A stretch of 64,000 bases of DNA, taken from Pseudomaricurvus sp050633365. GTDB taxonomy: Bacteria > Pseudomonadota > Gammaproteobacteria > Pseudomonadales > Cellvibrionaceae. Numbering within the stretch: the stretch's first letter is position 1; each line of letters begins with the position of its first letter. Of the stretch, positions 45,052 to 54,562 are shown one piece after another. Under the pieces are notes generated by a model. It had not been told where the DNA came from and made no database searches. It saw only the letters and a program-made list of their open reading frames with translations. The stretch spans positions 26,700 to 90,699 of the forward strand of contig JBOEGJ010000019.1 in assembly GCA_050633365.1 (NCBI GenBank), written 5' to 3'. Position numbers and translations under genes: made by a program.

Positions 45052-45711
45052 ATGCATGAGCACGAATCATACGGTTTATGGGTCTTGGTGATCCTGAATT
45101 CGGCAATATTTATCTTCTTTGCATTCAGTTTCACCAAGCCAAAGACTCAGCGGGACTGGCGTAGTCTTGGGGCATTTTCCGCGTTTATTGTCGCCTTGTT
45201 TACGGAAATGTATGGCTTCCCGCTCACCATTTACTTCCTGTCCGGTTGGTTGGCTGAGAAATATCCAGGTGTTGATTTTCTAGCCCATGAAAACGGCCAC
45301 CTGCTACATACGCTCTTCGGTTTTGAGGGCAACGCACATTTTGATCCGTTACATATCGCCAGCAGTGTGCTGATCGTGTTGGGGTTCTTCCTATTGGCGT
45401 CTGCCTGGAGCGTTTTACACAAGGCACAGCAGGCTGGTGCACTCGCGACGTCGGGATGGTATGCACGCATGCGCCATCCTCAATACGTCGCTTTTGTCCT
45501 GATTATGTTTGGCTTTTTGTTGCAATGGCCAACCATTCCCACGCTGGTCATGTTTCCCATTTTGTTGGTGGTGTATCTCCGGCTTTCAAAAGCGGAAGAG
45601 CGTCAGGCAATCGAGCAGTTTGGTGATCAGTACATTCACTACAGGAATAACACTCCAGCGTTTATTCCCAAATTAGGGCCAATACAGGAGGGAAATATTT
45701 ATGAACAGTAA
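45052..45711 (+). CDS. Isoprenylcysteine carboxylmethyltransferase (ICMT/PEMT)-like membrane protein
   Basis: There are about five membrane helices. The C-terminal half holds the ICMT/PEMT-type motif GWYARMRHPQYVAFVLIM and the final SKAEERQAIEQFGDQYIHYRNNTPAFIP, which form the SAM-binding part in such enzymes. Proteins like this commonly accompany copper resistance genes, but no substrate is known in bacteria. ATG 45052 lies 21 bp after the DUF2933 gene, and the 3' end overlaps the next gene by 11 bp. Confidence 0.82.
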   Translation: MHEHESYGLWVLVILNSAIFIFFAFSFTKPKTQRDWRSLGAFSAFIVALFTEMYGFPLTIYFLSGWLAEKYPGVDFLAHENGHLLHTLFGFEGNAHFDPLHIASSVLIVLGFFLLASAWSVLHKAQQAGALATSGWYARMRHPQYVAFVLIMFGFLLQWPTIPTLVMFPILLVVYLRLSKAEERQAIEQFGDQYIHYRNNTPAFIPKLGPIQEGNIYEQ

Positions 45712-46060
45712 GCAGGAACACAAACTCGGTGTAAATGAAAACTCGCTAATGATACGGCATCTGCGATTAGAAGATGCCGTAGAGGAAAACCACCAACTGA
45801 TCGTACAAGAAATTGATCATCTGTTGGGAGTCGATGCTGTCTCGATAAACGCATCAGAAAGTTTACTCAATGTGGCCTATGACGCCACTAAACGGCAGTT
45901 GGATGAAATTGAGGAAATTGTCAGGAAGCACGAGTGCGACATTGCTCATGACTGGTGGACGCATTTTAAAGAGGGCTATTACAAATTTGTCGATCAGAAC
46001 GTGAAAGACAACGCCAGCCATGAACCATGGAGTTGCCACAAGCGACCACCCGGTAGGTAA
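45701..46060 (+). CDS. HMA-like small soluble protein without CxxC
   Basis: The 119-residue protein has no signal peptide. Residues about 15-80 follow the beta-alpha-beta-beta-alpha-beta order of an HMA domain (LMIRHLRLEDAVEEN...VDAVSINASESLLNVAYDAT), but the CxxC metal loop is absent. The C-terminal part (HDWWTHFKEGYYKFVDQN) is Trp/Tyr-rich and ends SCHKRPPGR. It might partner the ICMT-like enzyme, whose gene it overlaps by 11 bp. No named function. Confidence 0.65.
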   Translation: MNSKQEHKLGVNENSLMIRHLRLEDAVEENHQLIVQEIDHLLGVDAVSINASESLLNVAYDATKRQLDEIEEIVRKHECDIAHDWWTHFKEGYYKFVDQNVKDNASHEPWSCHKRPPGR

Positions 46061-46086
46061 ATCTAACCCAACAACGGAGACAAGAT

Positions 46087-47328
46087 ATGAACATCAATAG
46101 AGTAGCAAAAACTATCGTATTCGCTGTCGTCGCTTCCAGTTTTTCAACGGCGGCATTAGCTGAACCCTCGGTTGAAGAGTTGGCCGAGCGCTTGGAGCGT
46201 ATGCAACAGGAAATGGATCAGCTTAAACAGCAGCTTAAGAATAGTGCGACTAAAGAAGAAGTCCAGGTCATCAAAAAGGATGTCGCGACGGCTGGGGAAT
46301 GGTTACAGCCCGATACGTTAATCCACATGGCTGGCTATGCCGACGTGGGGTATACCGACTCGGAATCCGCTGATGGCAGTTTTAATGTTGGCACTTTCGC
46401 TCCCATTTTTCACTTTCAGTACCGTGATTTGGTGATGCTGGAATCGGAACTGGAATTTGAAATTGGGGATGATGGGCAGACTGAGACGAATCTTGAATAC
46501 CTGACCATCGACTGGTTTATCAATGATTATATGGTTTTAGTGGGCGGTAAGTTCCTAAGCCCAATCGGCCAGTTTCGACAAAACCTTCACCCTTCCTGGA
46601 TTAATAAATTGCCATCAGCACCTCCCGGGTTTGGCCATGATGGTGCTGCTCCGATTTCGGATGTGGGTTTCCAGTTACGAGGTGGATTTCCCATCGGTTC
46701 ACTTAGAACAAACTATGCCGTTTATATCAGCAACGGGCCCGAATTGATTGCTGAGTTAGAGGACGGTGAGTTTGAACTCGACGGGGTAGAGGCTGAAGGT
46801 TTCGGTTCTGACGGCGACGGAGAGAAAGTTATTGGAGGGCGCTTTGGGTTTATCCCCTTTGCAGGTTTTGAGCTGGGTTTATCAGCAGCCAGCGGTAAGG
46901 CAACTGTGACTTCAATTGAAAACGGCGACAGCAGTCTACTGAATAACGAGGGCGCGCGAGACTACGATGTCATCAGCGCAGATTTTAGCTGGCAATACAA
47001 GACATTTAACCTCCGCGGTGAATATGTCGAAACTGAAGTCGGTGAAGATACCGGAGGCGGAACCGCTGCCTCTGAAGGAGCTACCTGGGAAACCTGGTAT
47101 ACCCAAGGGTCCTACCGATTTAGCCAATCCCAATGGGAATTAGTTGCCCGTTACAGCGATTTCGATTCGCCACATAACAGTCAAGACCAAAAACAGTGGG
47201 CCATTGGCACTAATTACCTTTTTACCAATAACTTTATCGGCAAGCTCAGCTATGAATTCAACGATGGGCAGGAAGGCAGTGATGCCGATCAGGATCGATT
47301 CCTATTCCAAATGGCTTATGGCTTCTAA
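46087..47328 (+). CDS. Outer-membrane porin with N-terminal coiled coil
   Basis: A signal peptide (cleavage near ALAEPS, residue 26) is followed by a coiled coil (EELAERLERMQQEMDQLKQQL). A 16-strand-like barrel (residues 75-413) ends in aromatic F. The plan of N-terminal coiled coil and barrel resembles OprP/OprO-like or DcaP-like porins. The acidic loop (ELEDGEFELDGVEAEGFGSDGDGE) might attract cations. It lies between the HMA-like gene and a dihaem cytochrome gene. Why a porin is in the copper locus is unclear. Confidence 0.8.
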   Translation: MNINRVAKTIVFAVVASSFSTAALAEPSVEELAERLERMQQEMDQLKQQLKNSATKEEVQVIKKDVATAGEWLQPDTLIHMAGYADVGYTDSESADGSFNVGTFAPIFHFQYRDLVMLESELEFEIGDDGQTETNLEYLTIDWFINDYMVLVGGKFLSPIGQFRQNLHPSWINKLPSAPPGFGHDGAAPISDVGFQLRGGFPIGSLRTNYAVYISNGPELIAELEDGEFELDGVEAEGFGSDGDGEKVIGGRFGFIPFAGFELGLSAASGKATVTSIENGDSSLLNNEGARDYDVISADFSWQYKTFNLRGEYVETEVGEDTGGGTAASEGATWETWYTQGSYRFSQSQWELVARYSDFDSPHNSQDQKQWAIGTNYLFTNNFIGKLSYEFNDGQEGSDADQDRFLFQMAYGF

Positions 47329-47343
47329 TTGAGGAGAACTGTA

Positions 47344-47958
47344 GTGAATATTTTAATCTGGAAAAGTGTTAGTACCTTAAGCATGAGAACGGCCTTGTTG
47401 TTACTCACAGCATTGGCAATACAGCCACTGTATGCGCTTGATTATCCGGAAGAAGGGGATTTTGCCCAGGGTAGTAAGGCATGGTCCGAAAACTGTGCAC
47501 GTTGTCACAACATGCGTAGTCCCTCTGACCTTCGCGATGACCAATGGGTCACGACTGTGTTTCACATGAGAGTGCGAGCAGGCCTTACTGGGCAGGAAAC
47601 ACGCGATATCTTGACTTTTTTACAAGGCTCAAATGCCAGAGTAGAAAATATCGATCTGGGTCAAGTTGAGTCCACGACAACTGATTCAGCCAGCACCTCA
47701 GGCAAGCAGATTTATGAAAGCAATTGCCTGGCCTGCCACGGTGCGAACGGCAAAGGCAGCATACCGGGCGTGCCTGACTTTAACGCAAAAAATGGCCGCC
47801 TATCGAAAAGTGATAGTGAACTACTCAGCAATATCATCACGGGTATTCAAAGTCCGGATAGCTCAATGCCAATGCCGCCGCGAGGTGGAAATAGGCAGCT
47901 CTCGGATGCTGACCTGAATGCAGCATTGAAGTATATCAAAGCATCATTTTCAGAATAG
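47344..47958 (+). CDS. Dihaem cytochrome c
   Basis: An N-terminal signal (LLLLTALAIQPLYALD) is followed by two haem sites: CARCH (near residue 51) and CLACHG (near residue 132). The second domain has a proper class I fold with SSMPMPPRGG as candidate axial Met. The start is GTG 47344, 7 nt after GAGGAG. It probably carries electrons in the periplasm, perhaps from the multicopper oxidase or a metal-linked dehydrogenase; no partner is proven. Confidence 0.82.
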   Translation: MNILIWKSVSTLSMRTALLLLTALAIQPLYALDYPEEGDFAQGSKAWSENCARCHNMRSPSDLRDDQWVTTVFHMRVRAGLTGQETRDILTFLQGSNARVENIDLGQVESTTTDSASTSGKQIYESNCLACHGANGKGSIPGVPDFNAKNGRLSKSDSELLSNIITGIQSPDSSMPMPPRGGNRQLSDADLNAALKYIKASFSE

Positions 47959-48013
47959 CATTGAGCGCGACTAGGTACGTGCTTAATCAATTTTTATTAA
48001 AGGAGTACTTAAA

Positions 48014-48364
48014 ATGTTAAACAGAATGATGAAGGTAACTTTTCTGGTGGTTTTTGTAGGGCTTTTAACCGCTTGTGCTGGCAGTCAGTTCTATCACGAA
48101 AACATTATGAGGGGTCAGGTGGTCGGCATCGATAATGACGAAGTCGTTGTCTGCATAGGCAGTGAGGATGGCGCTGAAAAGGGGCAAGAACTCCAGGTAT
48201 ACCGTTATGTTTGGGAAGGCGCTGTTGAGGAAGGTGATGATGACTATCGAGTTGATTATGTTGGCACCTTACAGATTAAGTCCGTAGTTAATGACCATTT
48301 TGCACGGGCGATAAGCACGAAGGGCAATGTTAAGAAGCATGACATTGTAGAGCTTAAAAAATGA
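48014..48364 (+). CDS. Small lipoprotein of the copper locus
   Basis: The N-terminal signal has lipobox LLTAC (Cys near residue 21). The mature chain is beta-rich and acidic, with GQVVGIDNDEVVVCIGSEDGAEKGQELQVYR, like a small SH3/OB barrel of the kind seen in FlgT-C or periplasmic adaptor-type domains. It is followed without gap by a 33-codon frame and then cusC. It may support CusC assembly; inferred from position only. Confidence 0.7.
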   Translation: MLNRMMKVTFLVVFVGLLTACAGSQFYHENIMRGQVVGIDNDEVVVCIGSEDGAEKGQELQVYRYVWEGAVEEGDDDYRVDYVGTLQIKSVVNDHFARAISTKGNVKKHDIVELKK

Positions 48365-48462
48365 TGAAAAAGAAGCGAGACTACAGAGGCATGTTTTCAT
48401 TCTCTACTCCTAAGCAGTTTGTATCTGCTTGGGGGCTCGCACTTGAGGATGAATCACTATGA
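48361..48462 (+). CDS. 33-residue peptide, translationally coupled on both sides
   Basis: ATG 48361 overlaps the stop of the lipoprotein gene (ATGA at 48361-48364), and its own TGA overlaps the start of cusC (ATGA at 48459-48462). The frame exactly fills the gap between the two genes. The peptide has a basic start (MMKKKRDYRG) and an amphipathic end (TPKQFVSAWGLALEDE). Double ATGA coupling is strong for so short a frame, but chance cannot be excluded without homologues. Confidence 0.5.
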   Translation: MMKKKRDYRGMFSFSTPKQFVSAWGLALEDESL

Positions 48463-49826
48463 AACGACATATTAGTTTCTATTCGAGGGTAGCGATCTGC
48501 CTGTTGAAGCAATTCGCGCAAGTAACAATCCATAGGCGTTGGCTTTTATTAAGTACAATCGTTCTAGGTGCCGCGAATAGTACTGTATTCGCCAGCGAAT
48601 ATGGCAGTGCTCCAGTATTGACCGCGGGTTCTGCGGTTGAAGTCGCAATCCGGGACAACCCCAGCCTTGCCGAAATGCAAACACGCTATGAAGCGTTGGC
48701 GGAAGTTCCCTCACAGGTGGGCACGTTGCCGGACCCGATGGTTAGTGTCAATGCGATGAACTTTCCCACCGACACCTACGAAAGGGATCAGGAAGCGATG
48801 ACACAGCTCCAAGTGGGATTCAGTCAGGTTTTTCCTTTTCCAGGAAAGTTGAGTTTAAAGGAAGAGGCCGCCGAGTACGATGCGCGGGCGGCGGGGCATT
48901 CCGTCGATGAGTTGCGTTTGCAGCTTATAAAGAATGTGAAGAGTAAATGGTGGCAGCTCTACTATATGGATCGTGCCCTAGAGACCGTGGACAGCAATCA
49001 AGCTTTGTTGCGTCAGTTTATTACCATCGCTAAAACCAAATACGAGACCGGTAAGGGTTTACAACAGGATGTTTTGCTTTCACAGCTGGAACTCTCCCGG
49101 TTGATGGATCAAGAAATTCAGCTAGAAGCCATACGGCGCAACCAGGCTATACAGCTCAATATCTTGATGGATAGACCTGCTAACGATCTTATAACGCTAC
49201 CGGATAAGGTATCGAAAATGATGCCAAATCTTGTTGATGAGAGTGAGCTTTACCAGAAAGCGGCGTCTGTGCGACCACGCTTGAAACAAATGGAAACGCA
49301 GATTGATGCAGCGAAATCCCGTCTCGATCTGGCCAAGCGCGATTATTATCCTGATTTTAAACTGGGTGTGATCTACGGTGATCGAACCGGGGACAACCCG
49401 TCATCCCTAGGTGGTGCACGCTCAGATTTTGTTTCTGTCATGGTGGGAGTAAAAATCCCGCTCTACGCTGGCCGGAAACAATCCAAGGCAGTTTCTCAGA
49501 AGAGTTTGGAGCTACAGAAAAACCGCTACGCACTGCTCGATGAAAAAGGCTTGGTGACAGCGGCAATTTCATCCGCCGTTACAGATTACCACCGGGCAAA
49601 GAAACAATATTCGCTCTTTGGTAGCGGCATTGTTCCGCAAGCTCAACAAACGGTTCAATCAATGTTGGCAGGTTATCAGGTCAGTGAAGTGGACTTCCTG
49701 AACTTGGTGCGAAGCCAGATGACACTTTTTAATTACGAGCTGCAATACTGGAAGGCGTTAAGCGATGCAAAGCAAGCATTAGCCCGCCTAGAGGCTGCCG
49801 TTGGCGAGGAAACTGTTTATGAATAA
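48459..49826 (+). CDS. cusC: CusC/CzcC-type TolC family outer-membrane factor
   Basis: The 455-residue product has a long N-terminus with a hydrophobic export segment (residues about 28-46, LLLSTIVLGAANSTVFAS). Two outer-membrane-factor repeats follow, with typical heptads and IRDNPSLAEMQTRYEAL. It forms the exit duct of the CusCBA pump. The starting ATG overlaps the preceding small frame, and its end overlaps cusB by 8 bp. Confidence 0.88.
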   Translation: MKRHISFYSRVAICLLKQFAQVTIHRRWLLLSTIVLGAANSTVFASEYGSAPVLTAGSAVEVAIRDNPSLAEMQTRYEALAEVPSQVGTLPDPMVSVNAMNFPTDTYERDQEAMTQLQVGFSQVFPFPGKLSLKEEAAEYDARAAGHSVDELRLQLIKNVKSKWWQLYYMDRALETVDSNQALLRQFITIAKTKYETGKGLQQDVLLSQLELSRLMDQEIQLEAIRRNQAIQLNILMDRPANDLITLPDKVSKMMPNLVDESELYQKAASVRPRLKQMETQIDAAKSRLDLAKRDYYPDFKLGVIYGDRTGDNPSSLGGARSDFVSVMVGVKIPLYAGRKQSKAVSQKSLELQKNRYALLDEKGLVTAAISSAVTDYHRAKKQYSLFGSGIVPQAQQTVQSMLAGYQVSEVDFLNLVRSQMTLFNYELQYWKALSDAKQALARLEAAVGEETVYE

Positions 49827-51363
49827 ATCTACCCTTTCAATCGCCGTACTGATGCTAGGTATTGGGATCGGCACTGGTTACTGGTTGTCCGGTAATAGCA
49901 GCTCGACAGTGGCAGTAACAGAGCAGGATAAAAAGCCTTTGTTTTACCGCGATCCGATGAACCCGAGCATTACATCGCCGGTACCAGCAAAAGACTCCAT
50001 GGGTATGGATTACATACCTGTCTATGCGGACGAAGATAAACCATCGTCCGAACGGAAAGTCCTATTCTATCGGAACCCAATGAATCCATCAGTGACTTCG
50101 CCTGTACCGGCTAAGGATTCGATGGGAATGGATTATGTGCCGGTTTACGCCGACAATGAAGCCAGTGAAGTTGCAGGTACAGTGAAGATCGACCCGGTAG
50201 TGGTTCAGAATATTGGTGTTCGTACCGCCATAGCCAAGCAGGAGCCAATCAGCCGAACCATTCGTGCTGTTGGTCGAGTGGATTTTGATGAGGAGAGTAT
50301 GGCGCGCTTCCATCCCAAAGTTGAAGGATGGATTGAAGAAATCCGTGTTGATAAGACGGGGCAGAATGTGGCTAAGGACGATATTTTGCTTAGTATCTAC
50401 TCGCCTAAGTTGGTTTCGACTCAGCAGGAATATTTATTGGCACTCAATAACCTGTCTGCTTTGAGTAAAAGCCAATTTGAAGAAATCAGGCAAGGTGCAG
50501 AGGATCTGGTTAAGAGTTCTCGCGAACGTTTGGAATTACTGGACGTGCCTGAGCATCAGATTCAAGAGCTAGAACAAACCCGAAAAATTAAGAAAAGTTT
50601 GCATATACATTCACCGGTAGCCGGTACGGTTATTCGTATTGGCTCCCGCCAAGGGCAATATGTTACGCCAAAAACCGAGTTGTACATGATGGTTGACCTT
50701 AGCCAGGTATGGGTTTACGCCGATGTCTACGAATACGAACTACCTTGGGTCAAGCTTGGCGATGAAGTTGAGATGACCTTGGCATCCGTACCCGGTAAAA
50801 CCTTTAAAGGCTCTCTGGCCTATATCTACCCCTATGCGGAATCGAAAACACGGACCACGAAAGTACGTTTGGTGTTTGATAATCGTGAACTGTTACTGCG
50901 CCCGGATATGTTTACGGAGGTCAGCATACAATCCGATACGCTGGATAACGCCGTCGTTGTACCCGCTGAATCGGTTATCCGCTCCGGTGGCAGGACGCAA
51001 GTTTTTGTTGTGAGAGGCCCCGGTAAATTCGAACCGAGAACCGTTAAGTTGGGTATCGAGTCCAGTGGCCAAGTGGCTGTACTGGAAGGTGTTTCGGCGG
51101 GCGAGGAGGTCGTGACCTCCGCCCAGTTCTTGGTAGATTCCGAATCCAAGTTGCGGGAAGCGACGGCCAAAATGATGGATGCGCTAAACAACTCTGAAGG
51201 TACTTCAGAAGATGATTCGAGGAGCGTGGAAAGCCACAAGGGAATGGTTCACGGCAGTGAGGAGATGACTGATCACTCCCAGATGCAGATGGAAAGTCAC
51301 GCTGATATGGAAATGAATGAGCAGATGGATGGCTCAGGGCATGGAGTGCATGACCATGATTAA
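49819..51363 (+). CDS. cusB: CusB-type periplasmic adaptor with duplicated heavy-metal-binding domain
   Basis: One N-terminal membrane anchor (residues 4-24) is followed by two nearly identical 27-residue heavy-metal-binding units, FYRDPMNPS...DSMGMDYIPVYAD (nt about 49939-50031) and FYRNPMNPS...DSMGMDYVPVYAD (about 50060-50156). Next come the usual adaptor domains: barrel-sandwich HPKVEGWIEEI, alpha hairpin, HSPVAGTVIRIG, and a beta barrel. A Met/His-rich tail (DHSQMQMESHADMEMNE) is likely to bind Cu/Ag. It overlaps both neighbours in the cusCBA operon. Confidence 0.92.
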   Translation: MNKSTLSIAVLMLGIGIGTGYWLSGNSSSTVAVTEQDKKPLFYRDPMNPSITSPVPAKDSMGMDYIPVYADEDKPSSERKVLFYRNPMNPSVTSPVPAKDSMGMDYVPVYADNEASEVAGTVKIDPVVVQNIGVRTAIAKQEPISRTIRAVGRVDFDEESMARFHPKVEGWIEEIRVDKTGQNVAKDDILLSIYSPKLVSTQQEYLLALNNLSALSKSQFEEIRQGAEDLVKSSRERLELLDVPEHQIQELEQTRKIKKSLHIHSPVAGTVIRIGSRQGQYVTPKTELYMMVDLSQVWVYADVYEYELPWVKLGDEVEMTLASVPGKTFKGSLAYIYPYAESKTRTTKVRLVFDNRELLLRPDMFTEVSIQSDTLDNAVVVPAESVIRSGGRTQVFVVRGPGKFEPRTVKLGIESSGQVAVLEGVSAGEEVVTSAQFLVDSESKLREATAKMMDALNNSEGTSEDDSRSVESHKGMVHGSEEMTDHSQMQMESHADMEMNEQMDGSGHGVHDHD

Positions 51364-54300
51364 TGCCATTATCAATGCCTCCTTGCGCGATCGTTTTATG
51401 GTGCTGATCGCGACTGTCATTATTGCGCTAGTCGGCTTGTTTGCTTATAAAAACGCCCCGCTAGATGCAATACCGGATTTATCGGATGTACAGGTCATCA
51501 TCTTTACCAAATATCCCGGCCAGTCGCCACAAGTAGTAGAGGATCAGGTTACATACCCGCTAACCACGTCGATGTTGGCGGTACCTCGTACCAAAGTGGT
51601 TAGGGGATACTCCTTCTTTGGTCTTTCCTTCGTGTACATCATTTTTGAAGATGGCACCGATATGTACTGGGCACGTTCTCGGGTGCTGGAATCTATTAAC
51701 TATGTCAGTGGCCGATTACCGCAAGGCATTACACCGACGTTAGGGCCAGATGCAACAGGTGTTGGTTGGGTCTACGAATATGCACTGGTGGATAAAACGG
51801 GTAAACATGACTTAGCCCAACTCCGCTCTTTGCAGGATTGGTATTTACGTTACCCGTTGCAGACCGTTGAGGGTGTTTCAGAGGTCGCCTCAGTGGGAGG
51901 CTACGTTAAACAATATCAGGTAGAAGTCGATCCCAATGCCTTGTTGCGTTACAACATCCCGCTGAACAAAATTAAGATGGCCATCAAAATGTCCAACAAG
52001 GATGTGGGTGGGCGTCTGGTTGAGATGGCGGAAACCGAATATATGGTTCGGGGCCTGGGTTACATACAGTCGATTGATGATCTCAACAGTATTCCAGTAG
52101 CTGTTGATGCGAACGGTACGCCCATACGCCTACAGGATGTGGCGCATGTTCAAATTGGCCCTGAGCTGCGTCGAGGTCTCGTAGATTTGAATGGCGAGGG
52201 CGAGGTTGCCGGTGGTGTGGTGATTATGCGATTCGGCGAAAATGCTCTGGCTACTATCCAAGCGGTGCGTGCTAAGTTAGAGGAATTGAAAGCCGGTTTA
52301 CCAGACGGTGTAGAGATTGTCCCAGTCTATGATCGTGGTGACTTGATCGAGCGTGCAGTGAAAAGCCTGAACACCTCACTGATGCAGGAACTGATAATCG
52401 TCAGTTTAGTGGTTATCCTGTTTCTGCTACATGCGCGCTCAGCTTTCGTGGCGATCATTACTCTGCCATTGGGTATTTTGATGGCTTTTATCGTCATGCG
52501 CATCCAGGGGCTCAACGCCAATATTATGTCCTTGGGTGGTATCGCTATTACCATCGGCACCATGGTCGATGGGGCTATTGTGATGGTCGAGAATGCGCAT
52601 AGCCGGTTAGCCGAAGCCAGTGAAAAAAAGGCAAGTGAAGGAAAAGGCAACGAACTGACACTGGATGAGCGCTGGAAGACGATTGGCGCGTCCTGCCATG
52701 AAGTCGGCCCAGCCCTGTTTTTCTCTCTGTTGGTCATTACAGTATCGTTTTTACCGATCTTTACTATGCAGGCCCAGGAAGGTCGGCTATTTAGCCCGCT
52801 GGCCTTTACTGCTACTTATGCCATGGCCGCTTCGGCAATTTTGGCCATTACCTTGGTACCAGTGATGATGGGCTATCTCCTACGAGGGAAAATCATTGCT
52901 GAACACAAGAATCCGATTAATCGGGCACTACATGCGTTGCATAAACCTGCATTGACGCTGGCGATGCGGTGGAGAAGCATTACTTTAATTGTGGCTGTAG
53001 GCTTGTTGGCAGTGACCTACTATCCCTATTCCAAGCTGGGTAGCGAGTTTATGCCACCGTTAGATGAGGGCGATATTTTGTATATGCCGACTACGTTCCC
53101 TGGTATCTCTATTACCAAAGCCAAGGAGTTGTTGCAGCAAACCGACAAAATATTATCGACATTCCCTGAAGTGCATCATGTGTTCGGCAAAGTAGGGCGC
53201 GCGGAATCTGCAACAGACTCGGCACCTTTGGCCATGATCGAAACCACGGTTCGATTAAAACCGAAAGAGGAATGGCCAGACCCCAAAAAATCAACCAAAG
53301 AATTGATGAATGAAATGGATAAGGCGATTCAATTTCCCGGATTGGCTAACGCTTGGACAATGCCGATCAAAACTCGAATCGATATGTTATCGACGGGTAT
53401 TAAAACGCCTATTGGTATCAAAGTCTCCGGCCCCGATCTGAATGTCTTACAACAGGTGTCTCAGGATATTGAGCAAGCCATGAAAACACTACCGGAGACT
53501 ACTTCGGCCTTTGGTGACAGGGCGGTTGGGGGCTATTACCTGGACTTTAACATTAATCGGGAAAGCGCAGCGCGCTACGGGCTAACTGTTGGAGCGGTTC
53601 AGGATATTATCCAAAGTGCCATTGGCGGTATGAATATCACCGAAACTGTCGAGGGGCTTGAGCGGTATCCGGTCAATCTACGCTACCCGCGTGAGTTGCG
53701 CGATGACTTGGAAACCCTCAAGCGTGTATTAATACCCACGCCTACGGGCACGCAAATTCCACTGGCGATGGTGGCGGATATCGACTATCAACGGGGTCCT
53801 CCGGTCATTAAAAGTGAAGATGCGCGTCCTAACGCCTGGATTTATGTCGATATTTCCACTTCGGATATTGGTGGCTATGTTGCCAAGGCTAAACAGGTGT
53901 TGAATGAACAAGTTACGGTTCCTGCGGGATACACTATTACCTGGTCCGGCCAGTTCGAATACATGGAACGTGCTGCTGAGCGCCTGAGCATTGTGGCTCC
54001 AGCAACGCTGCTCATTATTTTCCTACTCCTGTACTTCAATTTCCGAAACATCACCGAGCCATTAGTTGTGATGATGTCGATTCCGTTTGGTCTCGTAGGC
54101 GGAATCTGGCTTATCTATATCAATGATTACAATATGTCGGTGGCTGTTGCTGTGGGCTTTATTGCGTTGGCAGGGATGGCGGCAGAAATTGGTGTTCTGG
54201 TCTTAAGCTTTATTGATGTCGAGATCACCAAACGACGCGCCAAGTCGAGACAGTTGCTATCGCTAGAGGAAATAAAGGATGCGGTACTGTCTGCAACGTC

Positions 54301-54562
54301 AAAGCGGGTTCGACCTGTGGCGATGACGGCCATATCCACGATGGCTGGACTGATTCCTATCATGCTAAGTAGCGGCACTGGCTCCGATGTTACGCACCGT
54401 ATTGCCGCGCCGATGTTAGGCGGGATGTTGACAGTCATGATACTGAATCTTTTGGTGCTGCCTGTGATTTATAGCCTCATTCTACAGTACCAAGAGAAGC
54501 ACCGAGAGCTACCTGCGAATGCTGAATACCAGGTGTTAACTGAAAAAGGAGACACTGCATGA
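51350..54562 (+). CDS. cusA: CusA-type Cu/Ag efflux RND transporter
   Basis: This proton-driven inner-membrane pump is about 1070 residues. The TM4 motif is TIGTMVDGAIVMVENAHSRL. The cleft segment WTMPIKTRIDMLSTGIKTPIGIKVSG is that of CusA, which exports Cu(I)/Ag(I) by a methionine relay, and differs from the czcA gene product at 12624. ATG 51350 and 51356 are both possible; each lies inside the end of cusB. The stop overlaps the channel gene by ATGA. Confidence 0.94.
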   Translation: MTMINAIINASLRDRFMVLIATVIIALVGLFAYKNAPLDAIPDLSDVQVIIFTKYPGQSPQVVEDQVTYPLTTSMLAVPRTKVVRGYSFFGLSFVYIIFEDGTDMYWARSRVLESINYVSGRLPQGITPTLGPDATGVGWVYEYALVDKTGKHDLAQLRSLQDWYLRYPLQTVEGVSEVASVGGYVKQYQVEVDPNALLRYNIPLNKIKMAIKMSNKDVGGRLVEMAETEYMVRGLGYIQSIDDLNSIPVAVDANGTPIRLQDVAHVQIGPELRRGLVDLNGEGEVAGGVVIMRFGENALATIQAVRAKLEELKAGLPDGVEIVPVYDRGDLIERAVKSLNTSLMQELIIVSLVVILFLLHARSAFVAIITLPLGILMAFIVMRIQGLNANIMSLGGIAITIGTMVDGAIVMVENAHSRLAEASEKKASEGKGNELTLDERWKTIGASCHEVGPALFFSLLVITVSFLPIFTMQAQEGRLFSPLAFTATYAMAASAILAITLVPVMMGYLLRGKIIAEHKNPINRALHALHKPALTLAMRWRSITLIVAVGLLAVTYYPYSKLGSEFMPPLDEGDILYMPTTFPGISITKAKELLQQTDKILSTFPEVHHVFGKVGRAESATDSAPLAMIETTVRLKPKEEWPDPKKSTKELMNEMDKAIQFPGLANAWTMPIKTRIDMLSTGIKTPIGIKVSGPDLNVLQQVSQDIEQAMKTLPETTSAFGDRAVGGYYLDFNINRESAARYGLTVGAVQDIIQSAIGGMNITETVEGLERYPVNLRYPRELRDDLETLKRVLIPTPTGTQIPLAMVADIDYQRGPPVIKSEDARPNAWIYVDISTSDIGGYVAKAKQVLNEQVTVPAGYTITWSGQFEYMERAAERLSIVAPATLLIIFLLLYFNFRNITEPLVVMMSIPFGLVGGIWLIYINDYNMSVAVAVGFIALAGMAAEIGVLVLSFIDVEITKRRAKSRQLLSLEEIKDAVLSATSKRVRPVAMTAISTMAGLIPIMLSSGTGSDVTHRIAAPMLGGMLTVMILNLLVLPVIYSLILQYQEKHRELPANAEYQVLTEKGDTA

